From contig SFHI01000062.1 of the NCBI GenBank assembly GCA_004555705.1, positions 1 through 10,740 on the forward strand: 10,740 nt of DNA, read 5' to 3'. Positions 1-7,018 of this stretch are shown here, piece by piece. The notes beneath the pieces were generated by a model that did not search any database, was not told where the DNA came from, and was given only the letters and a program-made list of their open reading frames with translations. Each line of letters starts with the position of its first letter. Within the stretch, counting starts at the first letter, position 1. Source of the stretch: Clostridiales bacterium. Its GTDB lineage: Bacteria > Bacillota > Clostridia > Oscillospirales > Oscillospiraceae. A program made the position numbers and the translations under genes.

Positions 1-375
1 CACAACCCGTTCTCCATCAACATATATTTCTTCTGCCAAAAGAGTCCAAAACGGATTGTTCTTATACCACTTAATGGTTACTGTCCTGCCTTCTGTCAAT
101 AGTTCTTTCAATTGTTCTCGCTGGTAATCACCTGATATATTGTATTCTTCGCCATCTGTTGTTCGGATATAGTCATAACTGGCACCACGAGCGCCACCAT
201 AGAAATGCTTAAAAACTTTGATGGTTACCTCTTTTGTTTGTAAAGAATCATAACTAACAATAGGAGTAATGTGAGGTAATATGGCAACAAAAATACCAAA
301 TATGATGAAAAGTGCGGAAGCGATAATCAACCAGTTATTTTCTTTTAAAATATCCTTGTCTGTCTTTCTTCGCAC
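1..375 (-). CDS. Unrecognised single-pass membrane protein (partial, N-terminal 125 residues)
   Basis: An open frame of 125 codons runs from a GTG at 373-375 off the left edge of the window, so the C-terminus is missing. The GTG is chosen because GAGGGG (384-389) lies 8 bases upstream and there is no in-frame ATG before an upstream stop. The protein starts with a short charged stretch (RRKTDKDILKEN), followed by one hydrophobic helix at about residues 14-36 (WLIIASALFIIFGIFVAILP). A mixed polar region follows, with likely beta strands (EVTIKVFKHF, TVTIKWYKN) and a repeated Gly/Ser/Tyr stretch. It probably has a short cytoplasmic N-terminus and an exported soluble domain. I do not recognise the family. 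Codon use is AT-rich, unlike every other gene here, which suggests a different origin. Confidence 0.72.
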   Translation of the reverse strand, partial: MRRKTDKDILKENNWLIIASALFIIFGIFVAILPHITPIVSYDSLQTKEVTIKVFKHFYGGARGASYDYIRTTDGEEYNISGDYQREQLKELLTEGRTVTIKWYKNNPFWTLLAEEIYVDGERVV

Positions 376-390
376 GAAACCATCCCCTCG

Positions 391-442
391 TTTGGCGTTC
401 CTATGATTGGAATAACACAATCATGCAGAACAATTCGCCAAA
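391..442 (-). promoter_or_regulatory. Nested inverted repeats just upstream of the partial membrane gene
   Basis: Two inverted repeats are nested. The outer pair is TTTGGCG (391-397) with CGCCAAA (436-442). The inner pair is ATGATTG (403-409) with CAATCAT (418-424), with an 8-base loop. The structure ends one base from the CGAGGGG ribosome binding region of the minus-strand gene starting at 375. It could fold as a leader stem-loop in that mRNA or act as an operator. Function is inferred from position only. Confidence 0.4.
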
Positions 443-493
443 TTCCGATTTATAGATCTGTTCGGTTCCATATTATCACAAAACAGCATAAAA

Positions 494-533
494 TACAAGA
501 ACAGCCACAGCAGTGTATACTACTGTGGCTGTT
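494..533 (-). terminator. Rho-independent terminator of the DUF1846 gene
   Basis: AACAGCCACAG (500-510) pairs with CTGTGGCTGTT (523-533), an 11-bp stem that may extend inward by AGT/ACT around a GTAT loop. Read on the minus strand it lies about 50 bases past the DUF1846 stop codon (582-584) and is followed by CTTGTATTTTATG, a modest T-rich run. Position and stem strength fit a terminator; the interrupted T-tract makes it less than ideal. Confidence 0.6.
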
Positions 534-581
534 AACTGTCTTATGAACACCGCACTTTCGGGCGGAGGGTTTCGTATTCAC

Positions 582-2048
582 TCAGTCCTTATACCTTGGC
601 TCGCAGGTCAGGTTTACGCCCAGGCGCTTGAAGGTCTTTTCATCCACCGCCGAGAGGATCACGGAGGAGTGCACCTCGCAGCCCCGCAGCTTGCTCAGCT
701 GCTCCATGGCCAGCTCCGCCAGGGGGTTGGTGGCCGCGCAGATGGACAGGGCGATCAGGGTTTCATCGGTGTGGAGCCGGGGGTTTCGGTTGCCCAGGTG
801 ATCCACCTTCAGATGCTGAATGGGGTCTAAAACCACCGGGGAAATCAGGTGCAGGGAGTCCCGCATGCCTGCCAGAGCCTTCAGGGCGTTCAGCAGCAGC
901 GCCGAGGAGGCGCCCAGCAAATCCGAAGTCTTGCCGGTGACGATGGTTCCATCCGGCAGCTCCATTGCCGCGGCGGGATTTCCGGTTTCCTCCGCCCGCT
1001 TCAGCGCGGGGGCCACCACCCGGCGTTCGGAGGGGGTCACCCCCGCCTTCTTCATCAGAAGCTCCAGCTTGCGGACGGTTTCCTCGCTGCCCTTGCCCTG
1101 CTTCTGGTCGCAGAGAGCCACATAGAATCTGCGGATAATCTCCTGCCGGGAGGCCTCCCGGGCTGCCTCGTCATCCACGATGCAGTTTCCCACCATGTTG
1201 ACCCCCATATCCGTGGGGGACTTGTAGGGGCAGCGGCCCAGGATCTTCTCAAAGATGGCCACCAGCACCGGGAAAGCTTCCACATCCCGGTTGTAGTTCA
1301 CCGTGGTGATCCCGTAGGCATCCAGGTGGAAGGGGTCGATCATGTTCACATCATTGAGGTCCGCGGTAGCCGCCTCATAGGCCAGGTTCACCGGATGATT
1401 CAGCGGAATATTCCAGATGGGGAAGGTTTCGAACTTGGCATAGCCCGCGGTATTGCCCCGCTTGTGCTCATGGTACAGCTGGCTAAGGCAGGTGGCCAGC
1501 TTGCCGCTGCCGGGGCCGGGGGCCGTCACCACCACGAGAGAGCGGGTAGTCTCGATGTACTCGTTTCTCCCGAAGCCCTCGTCGCTGACGATCCTCGCCG
1601 TATCGGAGGGATAGCCGGGAATGCTGTAATGGTGGTATACCCGCACTCCCAGGGCCTCCAGCCGCGCCTGGAACGCCCGGGCGATGGCCTGCCCCTCATA
1701 CCGAGTCAGCACCACGCTGGAAACGTAAAGCCCGAAGCCGCGGAATACGTCAATCAGCCGGATCACGTCCCGGTCATAGGTGATGCCCAAATCTCCCCGG
1801 ATTTTGTTTTTCTCAATGTCGTCGGCGTTGATGGCGATCACCATCTCCACCTGCTCCTTCAGCTGCAGCAGCATCCGCAGCTTGCTGTCGGGCTGGAACC
1901 CCGGCAGCACCCGGGAGGCGTGGTTATCGTCATAGAGCTTGCCGCCGAACTCCAGGTACAGCTTTCCGCCGAAGGCCGCAATCCGCTCCCGGATGTGCTG
2001 CGACTGCGTCTGCAGATATTGGTCGTTGTCAAAAGCCTCGCGAATCAT
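582..2048 (-). CDS. DUF1846 (UPF0371) family protein
   Basis: The 488-residue product matches, from memory, the DUF1846/UPF0371 family across its length (usual size about 490-505). Recognisable blocks are KLYLEFGGKLYDDNHASRVL near the start, IERNKIRGDLGITYD-type sequence (here EKNKIRGDLGITYD), the glycine-rich loop VVVTAPGPGSGKLATC, KFETFPIWNIPLNHPVN, NMIDPFHLDAYG, YKSPTDMGVN, and a C-terminal segment with HLGNRNPRLHTDETLIALS. The APGPGSGK loop resembles a nucleotide-binding loop, but the biochemical role of the family is not established as far as I know. I chose ATG 2046-2048: family alignment starts at the REAFDNDQYL region, AGAGAGG lies 9 bases upstream, and the promoter -10 at 2087-2092 puts the transcript start at about 2080. 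A GTG at 2076-2078 would add 10 residues but leave no leader. The gene is monocistronic, with its own promoter and terminator. Confidence 0.93.
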   Translation of the reverse strand: MIREAFDNDQYLQTQSQHIRERIAAFGGKLYLEFGGKLYDDNHASRVLPGFQPDSKLRMLLQLKEQVEMVIAINADDIEKNKIRGDLGITYDRDVIRLIDVFRGFGLYVSSVVLTRYEGQAIARAFQARLEALGVRVYHHYSIPGYPSDTARIVSDEGFGRNEYIETTRSLVVVTAPGPGSGKLATCLSQLYHEHKRGNTAGYAKFETFPIWNIPLNHPVNLAYEAATADLNDVNMIDPFHLDAYGITTVNYNRDVEAFPVLVAIFEKILGRCPYKSPTDMGVNMVGNCIVDDEAAREASRQEIIRRFYVALCDQKQGKGSEETVRKLELLMKKAGVTPSERRVVAPALKRAEETGNPAAAMELPDGTIVTGKTSDLLGASSALLLNALKALAGMRDSLHLISPVVLDPIQHLKVDHLGNRNPRLHTDETLIALSICAATNPLAELAMEQLSKLRGCEVHSSVILSAVDEKTFKRLGVNLTCEPRYKD

Positions 2049-2086
2049 TCTCTCTAGCCTCTCTTCCCCAAAAATCACCGCTCCCC

Positions 2087-2115
2087 ATTATATCGGATTC
2101 CCGACAAAAAGGCAA
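2087..2115 (-). promoter_or_regulatory. Sigma-A type promoter of the DUF1846 gene
   Basis: On the minus strand TTGCCT (-35, 2110-2115) is separated by 17 bases from a perfect TATAAT (-10, 2087-2092). Transcription would start near 2080, giving a leader of about 32 nt before the chosen ATG at 2048. The promoter is back to back with the plus-strand promoter whose -35 begins at 2122. Confidence 0.75.
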
Positions 2116-2121
2116 TATGAA

Positions 2122-2150
2122 TTGACAGGTTTTTTCTTTGGACGTATAAT
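2122..2150 (+). promoter_or_regulatory. Perfect-consensus sigma-A promoter reading toward lrgAB
   Basis: TTGACA (2122-2127), a 17-base spacer and TATAAT (2145-2150) match the housekeeping consensus at all twelve positions. The predicted start is near 2157. The first gene downstream on this strand is lrgA at 2481, so the leader would be about 320 nt and would include the whole palindromic repeat copy 1 (2188-2431). I see no comparable promoter between that repeat and lrgA. Confidence 0.8.
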
Positions 2151-2187
2151 GCAGAAAAGGCTTATCCGGTTTTCTCCGCACTCTTGC

Positions 2188-2431
2188 AAATTGTTGTTTG
2201 AAAGTGCGCATTCAAAATGTGCTGTCATTGCGAGCCAGTGCGCACACTGGCGTGGCAATCCCCCGGTTAGAGGTAAAATGTATCGACAATTGCCCTACAG
2301 AGTAGGGAAACCTCACGATTTTTGGCGGTAATCGTTACCTGGTTCCATTCAACCGGGGGATTGCCACACCAGTCTGCGGACTGGTTCGCAATGACAGGTA
2401 ATTTGTAACGCACCCTTTCAAACAACAATTT
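2188..2431. repeat. Palindromic intergenic repeat, copy 1 (A arm left, B arm right)
   Basis: The 244-bp element is bounded by AAATTGTTGTTTG (2188-2200) and its exact complement CAAACAACAATTT (2419-2431). Inside, the left arm (about 2223-2264) has GCCAGTG / CACTGGC around CGCA, flanked by ATTGC / GCAAT. The right arm (about 2355-2396) is the near complement, with CCAGTC / GACTGG. The unique core between arms is about 90 bp and is related to that of copy 4. No target-site duplication is evident. It lies in the predicted lrgAB leader. Confidence 0.92.
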
Positions 2432-2480
2432 GTCTATCCGCCGGCCCCTATCGGCAAGCATACAAAAAGGAGGCTTTCGT

Positions 2481-2837
2481 ATGAAATATCTTCGTCAGAT
2501 TCTGTTGATTTTTCTTTTCTCCTTCCTGGGGGAGCTGCTCCATGCCCTGATCCCCTGGCCTGTTCCCGCGTCCATCTACGGCATGGCGCTGCTGTTTGCG
2601 GCGCTGTGGTTCAAAATTCTCCGGGTGGAGCAGGTGAAAGCCTCCGGGGATTTCCTGGTGTCCATACTGTCGCTTCTGTTTGTGGCTCCGCTGGTAAACC
2701 TTTTGGACTGCTGGGCACTGATCCGGGAGCAGCTTCTGAGCATCGGGCTGATGGTTTTCGTCAGCACCGTGCTGTGCTTTGCCGTGTCCGGCCTGGTAAC
2801 TGAGGGCCTGGTGAAGAAGGGAGATCGCCATGAATGA
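2481..2837 (+). CDS. lrgA: LrgA/CidA family membrane protein
   Basis: The 118-residue protein is almost entirely hydrophobic, with about four transmembrane helices and the family features near the N-terminus: FLFSFLGELLHALIPWPVPASIYGMALLF, where the P-x-P-x-S-I-x-G-M segment is typical of LrgA/CidA. The length fits the family. ATG 2481 is preceded by AAGGAGG 7 bases upstream. Its 3' end overlaps lrgB by 8 bases (2830-2837), so the two are translationally coupled. LrgAB homologues were first linked to murein hydrolase control and autolysis in staphylococci. In Bacillus subtilis a homologous pair (PftAB) imports pyruvate, and the plant relative PLGG1 moves glycolate/glycerate. A small-organic-acid transport role is therefore equally plausible. 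No LytSR-type two-component genes are nearby. Confidence 0.9.
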   Translation: MKYLRQILLIFLFSFLGELLHALIPWPVPASIYGMALLFAALWFKILRVEQVKASGDFLVSILSLLFVAPLVNLLDCWALIREQLLSIGLMVFVSTVLCFAVSGLVTEGLVKKGDRHE

Positions 2838-3522
2838 ATTGCTGAGCCCCAGCGGCTATTTCTTTGTGGCCCTGACCCTGTGCGCCTATGCTCTCGGCAC
2901 CATGATTCAGCGGCGGTGGCGCTACGCCCTCCTGAACCCCATCGTGCTGGCGGCAGCCGGGATCATGGGGGTACTGACTCTTCTGGACATCCCCAACGAA
3001 ACCTATCAGGCCGGGTGTGGCATCCTGAGCTATCTGCTCACCCCCGCCACCATCTGCCTGGCCATCTCCTTCTATGAACAGTTCCAGACCCTGAAAAAGC
3101 ACCTTCCCGCCGTGCTGCTGGGGGTCCTGGCGGGAACGGTGAGCTGCCTGGGCTTTATCTGGGCTTCCTGCAGGCTGCTGGGCCTGGACCGGGCGCTGAT
3201 GATTTCCCTGCTTCCCAAAAGCATCACCACCGCCATTGGGCTGTCCCTTAGCCGGGAGCTGGGCGGAATCGCAGCGGTCACCACCGCCTGCATTGTGGTC
3301 ACGGGCGCTCTGGGAAATATCCTCGGCCCCTGGCTTTGCAGGCTCCTGAAGCTCCGTAGCCCCATTTCCCAGGGTGTAGCCTTCGGCACCGCCTCCCACG
3401 TCATCGGCACCTCCCGGGCCGTGGAGCTGTCGGAAATGGCAGGCGCCGTCAGCAGCTTCTCCCTTACCATCGCGGGCCTTCTCACCGTAGTGCTCCTGTC
3501 CTTCCTGGCCCAATACTTGTAA
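2830..3522 (+). CDS. lrgB: LrgB family membrane protein
   Basis: The 230-residue product has the length and signatures of LrgB: LNP at residues 35-37, SLLPKSITTAIGLSLS from about residue 126, and GTASHVIGTSRAVE from about residue 186, with many transmembrane helices. The ATG sits inside the lrgA stop region (ATGAATGA). LrgA and LrgB are thought to work together in the cytoplasmic membrane as a holin/antiholin-like or organic-acid (pyruvate, glycolate) transport pair. The stop codon is 3 bases from the start of repeat copy 2. A conventional terminator follows only after that repeat, so the mRNA 3' end probably carries the repeat. Confidence 0.93.
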   Translation: MNELLSPSGYFFVALTLCAYALGTMIQRRWRYALLNPIVLAAAGIMGVLTLLDIPNETYQAGCGILSYLLTPATICLAISFYEQFQTLKKHLPAVLLGVLAGTVSCLGFIWASCRLLGLDRALMISLLPKSITTAIGLSLSRELGGIAAVTTACIVVTGALGNILGPWLCRLLKLRSPISQGVAFGTASHVIGTSRAVELSEMAGAVSSFSLTIAGLLTVVLLSFLAQYL

Positions 3523-3525
3523 GAT

Positions 3526-3713
3526 AAATTGTTGTTTACAATACACGTTTCAAATTTCCTGTCATTGCGAACCAGTCCGCAGACTGGTGTGGCAATCCCC
3601 CGGTAAAACGGGGAAACGGAACGAAAACGGCCCTAAAACCTTGGGGGATTGCCACGCCAGTGTGCGCACTGGCTCGCAATGACAGCATTTATTGCTACGC
3701 TAAACAACAATTT
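3526..3713. repeat. Palindromic intergenic repeat, copy 2 (B arm left, A arm right)
   Basis: The 188-bp element has perfect ends AAATTGTTGTTTA (3526-3538) and TAAACAACAATTT (3701-3713). The left arm has ACCAGTC / GACTGGT around CGCA, and the right arm has GCCAGTG / CACTGGC around TGCG, so arm order is opposite to copies 1, 3 and 4. The sequence between the left end and left arm closely matches the complement of the B-side flank of copy 4 (shared ACACGTTTCAAAT and TCCTGTCAT). The core is short and GC-rich and unlike copies 1 and 4. The element starts 3 bases after the lrgB stop. Confidence 0.92.
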
Positions 3714-3744
3714 CACTGAGAGAACCATCTCCACCCCCACCGAT

Positions 3745-3770
3745 CCCCTGCAGTAAGCAGGGGTTTTTCT
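3745..3770 (+). terminator. Rho-independent terminator after lrgAB
   Basis: CCCCTGC (3745-3751) pairs with GCAGGGG (3757-3763) around an AGTAA loop, followed directly by TTTTTCTTGTG. This is a textbook intrinsic terminator on the plus strand. It lies about 220 bases after lrgB, beyond repeat copy 2, and its T-rich tail abuts the -35 of the next promoter. Confidence 0.85.
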
Positions 3771-3798
3771 TGTGTTTCCGTCTCCGGCGTGGTATACT
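3770..3798 (+). promoter_or_regulatory. Promoter of the DUF5058 / M20 peptidase operon
   Basis: TTGTGT (3770-3775) is followed after 17 bases by TATACT (3793-3798). The start would be near 3805, about 23 nt before the ATG at 3828. The -35 overlaps the tail of the preceding terminator, a compact arrangement. Confidence 0.6.
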
Positions 3799-3827
3799 GG
3801 ATTTATCTTTTTCTCGGAGGTGTTTCT

Positions 3828-4580
3828 ATGGAGTTTTCTGTCAATCATCCCATCCTGTTCCTGCTGGCCCTGATTCCCGTGGTGGGCGTTCTGGCTCAGT
3901 CGGTTTACTTTCTGGTCAAGGCCCTGCGCCGTGGCCGGGAAATCGGCATGGATACGGGGAAAATCCGCAAAACCATCCGCACGGCGGCCATTTTCACCGT
4001 TGCCCCGGCGGTGTCCATCGTCATCAGCGTCATCACCCTGTCCAAGAGCCTGGGCATTCCCCTGCCCTGGCTCCGCCTGAGCGTGGTAGGTTCTTTAAGC
4101 TACGAGGCCATTGCCGCCAGCAATGCCCTGGGTGCCATGGGTCTGGAGCTGGGCAAGGTGGGCTCTCTCACCGCCCAGCAGTATGTGAACATCACCCTGG
4201 TCATGACCATCTCCATTATGGTGGGCATCTGGCTGGTGCCCGTGGTGTGCAAGAAACTCCTGGGCGGAATGTCCAAGCTGGGTGCCAAGGACGCCAAATG
4301 GGCGGACATCTTCCAGAGCGCCATGTTCATCGGCATGATTGCGGCGTTCCTGGGCTATGTGTTCTGCGACTTCTCCCGGCTCTGGACCCCGGTGGAGGGC
4401 TACAGCGCCACCTCCGGCCTGGTTCCGGTGTGTGTCATGGCCGTGTCCGCCTTTGTGATGCTGCTGTGCGGCCTGGCCATGAAGGTGCTGAAATGGAGCT
4501 GGGTCAACGACTATGCCCTGCCCATCAGCCTGGTCCTGGGCATGGCTTCCGCCATCCCCATCACCGCCTGGCTGGGTTAA
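3828..4580 (+). CDS. DUF5058 family polytopic membrane protein
   Basis: The 250-residue protein has six or seven predicted transmembrane segments: about residues 8-31, 51-71, 84-104, 120-143, 160-180, 195-218 and 228-249. I recognise DUF5058-like blocks: LAQSVYFLVKALRRGREIGM, TAAIFTVAPAVSIVISVITLSK, LPWLRLSVVGSLSYE and KDAKWADIFQSAMFIGMIAAFLG. ATG 3828 is chosen because CGGAGG lies 7 bases upstream and the predicted transcript starts near 3805; an in-frame upstream codon at 3789 lies inside the promoter. It is the first gene of a tight three-gene operon. The family has no established function that I know of. With a second polytopic protein and an M20 peptidase downstream, a role as one subunit of a transporter for peptides or N-acylated amino acids is a reasonable inference. 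Confidence 0.85.
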   Translation: MEFSVNHPILFLLALIPVVGVLAQSVYFLVKALRRGREIGMDTGKIRKTIRTAAIFTVAPAVSIVISVITLSKSLGIPLPWLRLSVVGSLSYEAIAASNALGAMGLELGKVGSLTAQQYVNITLVMTISIMVGIWLVPVVCKKLLGGMSKLGAKDAKWADIFQSAMFIGMIAAFLGYVFCDFSRLWTPVEGYSATSGLVPVCVMAVSAFVMLLCGLAMKVLKWSWVNDYALPISLVLGMASAIPITAWLG

Positions 4581-4593
4581 GGAGGGCTGCAAA

Positions 4594-5259
4594 ATGAGAG
4601 ATACCAATACTTACATGAACAGTGTCCACCGGGACGGCCGAATCTGGAACATCGGCATGATGCTGCTTTTGATTTTGTTCCCCGTCAGCGTGGCCTTCCT
4701 CTTCGGCGCGGCTCCCGACTGGGGCGCGCTGGCATTGGGACTCCTCGCCACCGCACCCATGTACTGGGCGGTGGGCATCATCGAAACCTTTACCTTCGTT
4801 CCCATGCTGGGGGCGGGCGGCTCCTACTTAAGCTTCGTCACCGGCAACATCTCCAACCTGAAGCTGCCCTGCGCCCTGAACGCCCTGGAGCAGAACGAGG
4901 TCAGCGCCTCCAGTGAGGAGGGGGAGATCATCTCCACCATTGCCATCGCCGTGTCCAGCATTGTTACCACGGTAATTATCCTTGTGGGTGTGATCTGCAT
5001 TGTGCCCCTGACCCCTATTCTGGAGGCCCCGGTGCTGGAGCCCGCCTTTGCCCAGATGCTCCCTGCCCTCTTCGGCGGCCTGGGGGTGGCTTTCGTCAGC
5101 AAGAACTGGAAAATCGCTGTGGCTCCCGTGATTCTCATGCTGATCCTCTTCATCTTCGTCCCGGCCCTCAACGCCGGAACCGTGGGCATCATGGTGCCGG
5201 TCAGTGTGCTGTTCACCATCGCCGTGTCCCGGATTCTGTATAAAAAAGGAGTGCTGTAA
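4594..5259 (+). CDS. Polytopic membrane protein, probable partner of the DUF5058 protein
   Basis: The 221-residue product has about six hydrophobic segments (residues about 20-38, 45-71, 112-135, 145-165, 172-190 and 195-215). ATG 4594 follows AAGGAGGG by 7 bases and sits 13 bases after the DUF5058 stop. A distinctive non-helical stretch near residues 73-97 (GAGGSYLSF, then TGNISNLKLPCALNAL) contains small and polar residues with a Pro-Cys inside an otherwise hydrophobic protein. It looks like a re-entrant loop or substrate site, though this is inference. I do not recognise a named family; I have a vague recollection of such neighbours of DUF5058 being labelled only as hypothetical or, doubtfully, as mechanosensitive channels. 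The fixed position between DUF5058 and the M20 peptidase suggests a two-component permease. Confidence 0.82.
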   Translation: MRDTNTYMNSVHRDGRIWNIGMMLLLILFPVSVAFLFGAAPDWGALALGLLATAPMYWAVGIIETFTFVPMLGAGGSYLSFVTGNISNLKLPCALNALEQNEVSASSEEGEIISTIAIAVSSIVTTVIILVGVICIVPLTPILEAPVLEPAFAQMLPALFGGLGVAFVSKNWKIAVAPVILMLILFIFVPALNAGTVGIMVPVSVLFTIAVSRILYKKGVL

Positions 5260-6693
5260 ATGATTGGTATTGTGATTGCCGCGCTGATTGTGGTTTTTCT
5301 GGCCGTGGTCACCGTCCGTACCCTCCGCTTCACCCCCAAGCCCCAGCCGCAGCTTTCCCAGGAGGAAGTCAGCTTTGACCGGGATGCCGCCGTGGATGCT
5401 CTGGCCCAGCTGGTTCGCTGCAAAACCGTGTCCTACAACGACCACTCCCAGGAGGATGAGGGGGAGTTTCAGAAGCTGATCTCCCTGCTGCCCAAGCTGT
5501 TTCCCAATGTTATGAAAACCTGTGAATTCCGGCAGCTTCCCGACCGGGCGCTGCTGCTGCGCTGGCCGGGGAAGGCCCCCGGCGATCCCGCCGTGATGAT
5601 GGCCCACTATGACGTGGTGCCCGTCAATGAGGAAGCCTGGGACAAGCCCCCCTTTGAAGCCATTCTGGAGGACGGTGTCCTCTGGGGCCGGGGCACCCTG
5701 GACACCAAGGTCACCTTGAGCGGCATTCTCTCCGCCGCTAACCACCTGATTGCCCAGGGCTTCCGGCCGGAGCATGACGTATACTTCGCCTTCTCCGGCG
5801 GGGAGGAGGTCAACGGCCTGGGCGCGCCCAATATCATCGCCTGGTTCCGGGAGCAGGGCATCCACCCCGCTCTGGTGGTGGACGAAGGCGGCGCCGTGGT
5901 GGAGAACGTTTTCCCCGGAGTGAAGGTTCCCTGCGGCCTCATCGGCATCGCGGAGAAGGGTATGATGAACGCCCAGTTCCGGACCCGCTCCCAGGGCGGC
6001 CACGCCTCCGCCCCCAAGCCCCACACCCCCGTGGGCGTGCTCTCCGCCGCCTGCAAGCGGGTGGAAGACCATCCCTTTAAGGCCCATATTCAGGGGCCTG
6101 CCGCCCAGATGTTTGACACTCTGGGACGGTATTCCACGCCCCTGTACCGGGTGATCTTCGCCAATCTCTGGTGCTTCGGCTGGCTGCTGGATCTGCTGGC
6201 AAAGAAGTCCGGCGGAGAGATGAACGCATTGCTTCGCACCACCGTAGCCTTCACCCAGATGCAGGGCAGCTCCGCCCGGAACGTGATTCCCCCGGAGGCC
6301 ACCATGGTTGCCAACATGCGCTTAAACCCCTCCGACAGCGTCTCCTCCGCCTTGGACTACCTGAAGAAAACCGTGGCCGACGATTCCGTGGAAATCACCG
6401 CCCTGGAATCCTTCGAGCCCAGCCCCGTCTCCGAAACCGGCTGCGAAGCCTGGGACAAGGTAGCCGCTTCTGTTGCCGAAACCTGGCGGGGCTGCGTGGT
6501 AGCCCCCTATCTCATGGTGCAGTGCTCCGACTCCCGGCACTATGGGCCAATCAGCAATCACGTCTACCGCTTCTCCGCCATGGACTTAACCGCCCAGGAG
6601 CGCTCCACCATCCACGGCAACAACGAGCGCATCCGGGTGGAAACCGTGGCCAAAGCCGTAGAATTCTACATCCGCCTCCTGGGCCGCTGCTGA
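5260..6693 (+). CDS. Membrane-anchored M20 family metallopeptidase (PM20D1/carboxypeptidase S-like)
   Basis: The 477-residue protein begins with a signal-anchor helix (residues 2-23, IGIVIAALIVVFLAVVTV) and continues as a full M20 di-metal hydrolase. Ligand and catalytic residues are all in place: H116 with D118 in AHYDVVP, bridging D148 in GRGTLDTK, general base E182 and metal-binding E183 in SGGEEVNG, D208 in VVDEGG, and H452 in TIHGNNE. The dimerisation/lid domain with GGHASAP lies between. Spacing and motifs resemble the PM20D1/carboxypeptidase S branch, whose members cleave (or form) N-acyl amino acids and dipeptides. The exact substrate cannot be read from sequence. The ATG directly follows the stop of the preceding gene (TAAATG), so translation is coupled. 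If the helix is N-in, the enzyme domain faces outward and could hydrolyse substrate before or during uptake by the two upstream membrane proteins. Confidence 0.93.
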   Translation: MIGIVIAALIVVFLAVVTVRTLRFTPKPQPQLSQEEVSFDRDAAVDALAQLVRCKTVSYNDHSQEDEGEFQKLISLLPKLFPNVMKTCEFRQLPDRALLLRWPGKAPGDPAVMMAHYDVVPVNEEAWDKPPFEAILEDGVLWGRGTLDTKVTLSGILSAANHLIAQGFRPEHDVYFAFSGGEEVNGLGAPNIIAWFREQGIHPALVVDEGGAVVENVFPGVKVPCGLIGIAEKGMMNAQFRTRSQGGHASAPKPHTPVGVLSAACKRVEDHPFKAHIQGPAAQMFDTLGRYSTPLYRVIFANLWCFGWLLDLLAKKSGGEMNALLRTTVAFTQMQGSSARNVIPPEATMVANMRLNPSDSVSSALDYLKKTVADDSVEITALESFEPSPVSETGCEAWDKVAASVAETWRGCVVAPYLMVQCSDSRHYGPISNHVYRFSAMDLTAQERSTIHGNNERIRVETVAKAVEFYIRLLGRC

Positions 6694-6708
6694 CCCGATA
6701 GAGCGGTC

Positions 6709-6927
6709 AATTGTTGTTTGCGCGTGCGCACTCGGAAAAAACACTGTCATTGCGAGCCAGTGCGCACACTGGCGTGGCAATCCCCCGGATCTTCCGGGAT
6801 GTACGAAAAACGGACTAACGCCCTAACGAACCGTCCTGAAAAGTTGGGGGATTGCCACACCAGCGTGCGCGCTGGTTCGCAATGACAGTCCTTTTTCAGT
6901 GCGCTATTCAGACTGTAAACAACAATT
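6709..6927. repeat. Palindromic intergenic repeat, copy 3 (A arm left, B arm right)
   Basis: The element spans AATTGTTGTTT (6709-6719) to AAACAACAATT (6917-6927). The left arm has GCCAGTG / CACTGGC around CGCA. The right arm has ACCAGCG / CGCTGGT around TGCG, a different pair from copies 1 and 2 but still fully paired. The core of about 55 bp is unlike that of other copies. It separates the M20 operon (stop 6693) from the MerR promoter (-35 at 6963). No other terminator is visible after the peptidase gene. Confidence 0.9.
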
Positions 6928-6962
6928 ATCCTTTCCCCTACCCAAAAATTTTCCAACCCCCC

Positions 6963-6993
6963 TTGACTTTCCCCTTGGTGGAAGGTTTATACT
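6963..6993 (+). promoter_or_regulatory. MerR-type promoter with 19-bp spacer and dyad operator
   Basis: TTGACT (6963-6968) and TATACT (6988-6993) are 19 bases apart, the over-long spacer typical of promoters activated by MerR-family proteins through DNA distortion. Between and overlapping them is the dyad ACTTTCCCC-TTG-GTGGAAGGT (6966-6986), 7 of 9 positions symmetric. It lies 26 bases before the GTG of the MerR gene, which indicates autoregulation of the downstream cassette. Confidence 0.8.
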
Positions 6994-7018
6994 GCACTTA
7001 CGAAAGGCGGTGGTTCCG

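Noticed and set aside
849..2057. Long plus-strand open frame (402 codons) opposite the DUF1846 gene
   Set aside because: It is antisense to a strongly recognised protein, rich in His, Gln, Pro and Arg as expected of a GC-rich shadow frame, and lacks a ribosome binding site.
2049..2078. Upstream GTG (2076-2078) as start of the DUF1846 protein
   Set aside because: The promoter -10 at 2087-2092 puts transcription start at about 2080, leaving no room for a ribosome binding site, and the extra residues are not part of the family.
2761..3546. Minus-strand open frame opposite lrgB, running into repeat copy 2
   Set aside because: It is a low-complexity Gln/Gly-rich shadow of lrgB that starts within the repeat element.
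4828..6087. Long minus-strand open frame (419 codons) opposite the peptidase operon
   Set aside because: It spans two well-supported genes on the other strand, has a Gly/His-rich shadow composition and matches nothing I recognise.
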